From Candidatus Cellulosilyticum pullistercoris (lineage in GTDB: Bacteria > Bacillota > Clostridia > Lachnospirales > Cellulosilyticaceae): DNA of 6,614 nucleotides. The translations under genes and the position numbers were made by a program. Below are positions 5,740-6,614 of this stretch, one piece after another; within the stretch, counting starts at the first letter, position 1, and every line of letters begins with the position of its first letter. Under the pieces are notes generated by a model. The model saw only the letters and a list, made by a program, of their open reading frames with translations, had not been told where the DNA came from and made no database searches. Location of the stretch: positions 1-6,614 of the forward strand of contig JAHLFQ010000031.1 in assembly GCA_018883705.1 (NCBI GenBank). Direction: 5' to 3'.

Positions 5740-6614
5740 ATGGAGTTTACTGTAAGGCGTGCAAAGCCAGAAGATGCATTATTTTTAACAAGTATTTCCT
5801 TGGGCACAAAACGATATGGGGATTATCCTAAGGAATCTTTAGAAACAGGGGATGATGAACTAGCCATTACAGAAGAATATATAGAGGAAAATATTGTACT
5901 AATAGCTCAGAAAAAAGATACAATCATAGGCTATTGTTCTGTAATAGAAGTAGGGGAAAGCTATTGGAGAGATGAGGCTTTTATTAAGGCAGGCTATTGG
6001 TTAGACCATCTTTTTATTAGACCAGCTTATATTCGTAGTGGTATTGGTAGTAGACTGATAGAAGAGTTAGTTGGGCAGTGTAGAGAAAATAATATAGATA
6101 AGTTGTACATATTAAGTGACCCGAATACAAATGGTTTTTATGATAAGATAGGGGCCATATACATACAGGACATGCCATTAGGCATTGAAGGAAGTGAAGT
6201 ATGCTTATTTGAACTTTGTATACTACAAGAAGATGTGAGTAAGATAGAGAATCATACTAAGGAAAGTGATAGAAAGCAATCTGAAATAGAGATAGAGGAT
6301 TTAAGCAAGAAACGAATGCGTTTAGAACAAGAAATTCTAGGACAGAAACTTTATGAACTAGATAAAGATATAGATGAAGATGATATCTATGATTTTCCTG
6401 AAGATGAAAGTGAAGATGAAGAAATAAACGTAGATTTTTCTGAAGATGAGAGTGATGATGAGGAAATAGATGTATACGATAATGAGGACAGTGAGGAGGC
6501 GTATTATCCACAAAAATATGATAGAGAGCATCCTATTGTTAACTTTGATTTTACCACACCGATTGGTTATAAATTTGAATGTGAAGAAACAGAAGATACA
6601 GTATATGAAACCAG
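5740..6614 (+). CDS. GNAT-family acetyltransferase domain with long acidic repeat tail (3'-truncated)
   Basis: The frame is open from a well-supported ATG (AAGGAG at 5727-5732, spacing seven) to the window edge, giving 291 residues with no stop. Residues 1 to about 160 look like an N-acetyltransferase fold: an N-terminal strand MEFTVRRAKPEDA, the central strand IIGYCSVIE, then WLDHLFIRPAYIRSGIGSRLIEEL at 87-110 with the GxG acetyl-CoA pyrophosphate loop (G101, G103), and SDPNTNGFYDKIGA at 126-139. The usual Gln/Arg three residues before the first Gly is Ile98 here. The acetyl acceptor is unknown. Residues about 165-215 are charged and probably helical. Residues 208-253 are dominated by Asp and Glu and hold a 14-residue tandem repeat. 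From about 255 the sequence changes to an aromatic-containing segment (YYPQKYDREHPIVNFDFTTP) that may start another domain. GNAT assignment is firm; the role of the tail is not known. Confidence 0.82.
   Translation, partial: MEFTVRRAKPEDALFLTSISLGTKRYGDYPKESLETGDDELAITEEYIEENIVLIAQKKDTIIGYCSVIEVGESYWRDEAFIKAGYWLDHLFIRPAYIRSGIGSRLIEELVGQCRENNIDKLYILSDPNTNGFYDKIGAIYIQDMPLGIEGSEVCLFELCILQEDVSKIENHTKESDRKQSEIEIEDLSKKRMRLEQEILGQKLYELDKDIDEDDIYDFPEDESEDEEINVDFSEDESDDEEIDVYDNEDSEEAYYPQKYDREHPIVNFDFTTPIGYKFECEETEDTVYET
6391..6474 (+). repeat. 42-bp tandem repeat encoding an acidic 14-residue unit
   Basis: Two adjacent in-frame units, 6391-6432 and 6433-6474, agree at 36 of 42 bases. They encode DFPEDESEDEEINV and DFSEDESDDEEIDV (residues 218-231 and 232-245 of the GNAT protein). 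A weaker continuation (YDNEDSEE) follows. Most differences are third-codon changes or conservative replacements, which suggests an old internal duplication kept under selection for acidity. Confidence 0.8.

Noticed and set aside
6257..6511. Minus-strand open frame rich in His and Leu
   Set aside because: It is the antisense shadow of the acidic repeat: GAT and GAA codons read as His and Leu/Phe-type codons on the other strand.

Overview
The window is AT-rich (roughly one third G+C by eye), uses strong AGGAGG-like ribosome binding sites and A/T-ending codons, and carries a BglA-type 6-phospho-beta-glucosidase and a PepF-type peptidase. This points to a low-GC Firmicute, most likely an anaerobic clostridial lineage such as Lachnospiraceae. 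I cannot name a genus from the sequence. There are no tRNA or rRNA genes, CRISPR array, transposase or phage genes; it reads as ordinary chromosomal sequence with some unusual domain combinations.

Layout. (1) 1-696, plus strand: the C-terminal half of a GH1 6-phospho-beta-glucosidase, closed by a strong hairpin terminator (723-771). (2) 795-1088, minus strand: a 97-residue cysteine-rich protein of the YgbA ('nitrous oxide-stimulated promoter') family, convergent with the glucosidase. (3) 1089-1357: a divergent intergenic region holding two copies of an 11-bp operator-like palindrome in opposite orientation. (4) 1358-2905, plus: a two-domain oxidoreductase, an N-terminal FAD-binding DAO fold followed by a C-terminal Rieske [2Fe-2S] domain (YhfW-like). 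(5) 2906-3055: a leader region with a TATAAT box and an extended stem-loop. (6) 3056-5305, plus: an M3-family oligoendopeptidase carrying an extra N-terminal domain of about 155 residues that resembles DUF6882. (7) 5380-5526, plus: a 48-residue small protein, probably co-transcribed with the peptidase and followed by a clear terminator (5534-5571). (8) 5615-5643: a good sigma-A-type promoter overlapped by an AT-rich dyad. (9) 5740 to the window end, plus: a GNAT acetyltransferase domain followed by a long acidic tail with a 14-residue tandem repeat, running off the edge.

The genes do not form one pathway. The glucosidase belongs to phosphotransferase-imported beta-glucoside use whose remaining genes would lie upstream. 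The YgbA-like gene and the Rieske oxidoreductase are divergent and may share control, which would suit a redox or nitrosative stress role, but that is inference. The peptidase and small protein look like one transcription unit, and the GNAT gene has its own promoter. The most unusual points are the peptidase domain fusion, with a ribosome-binding-site-like sequence at the domain boundary, and the acidic repeat tail on the GNAT protein.
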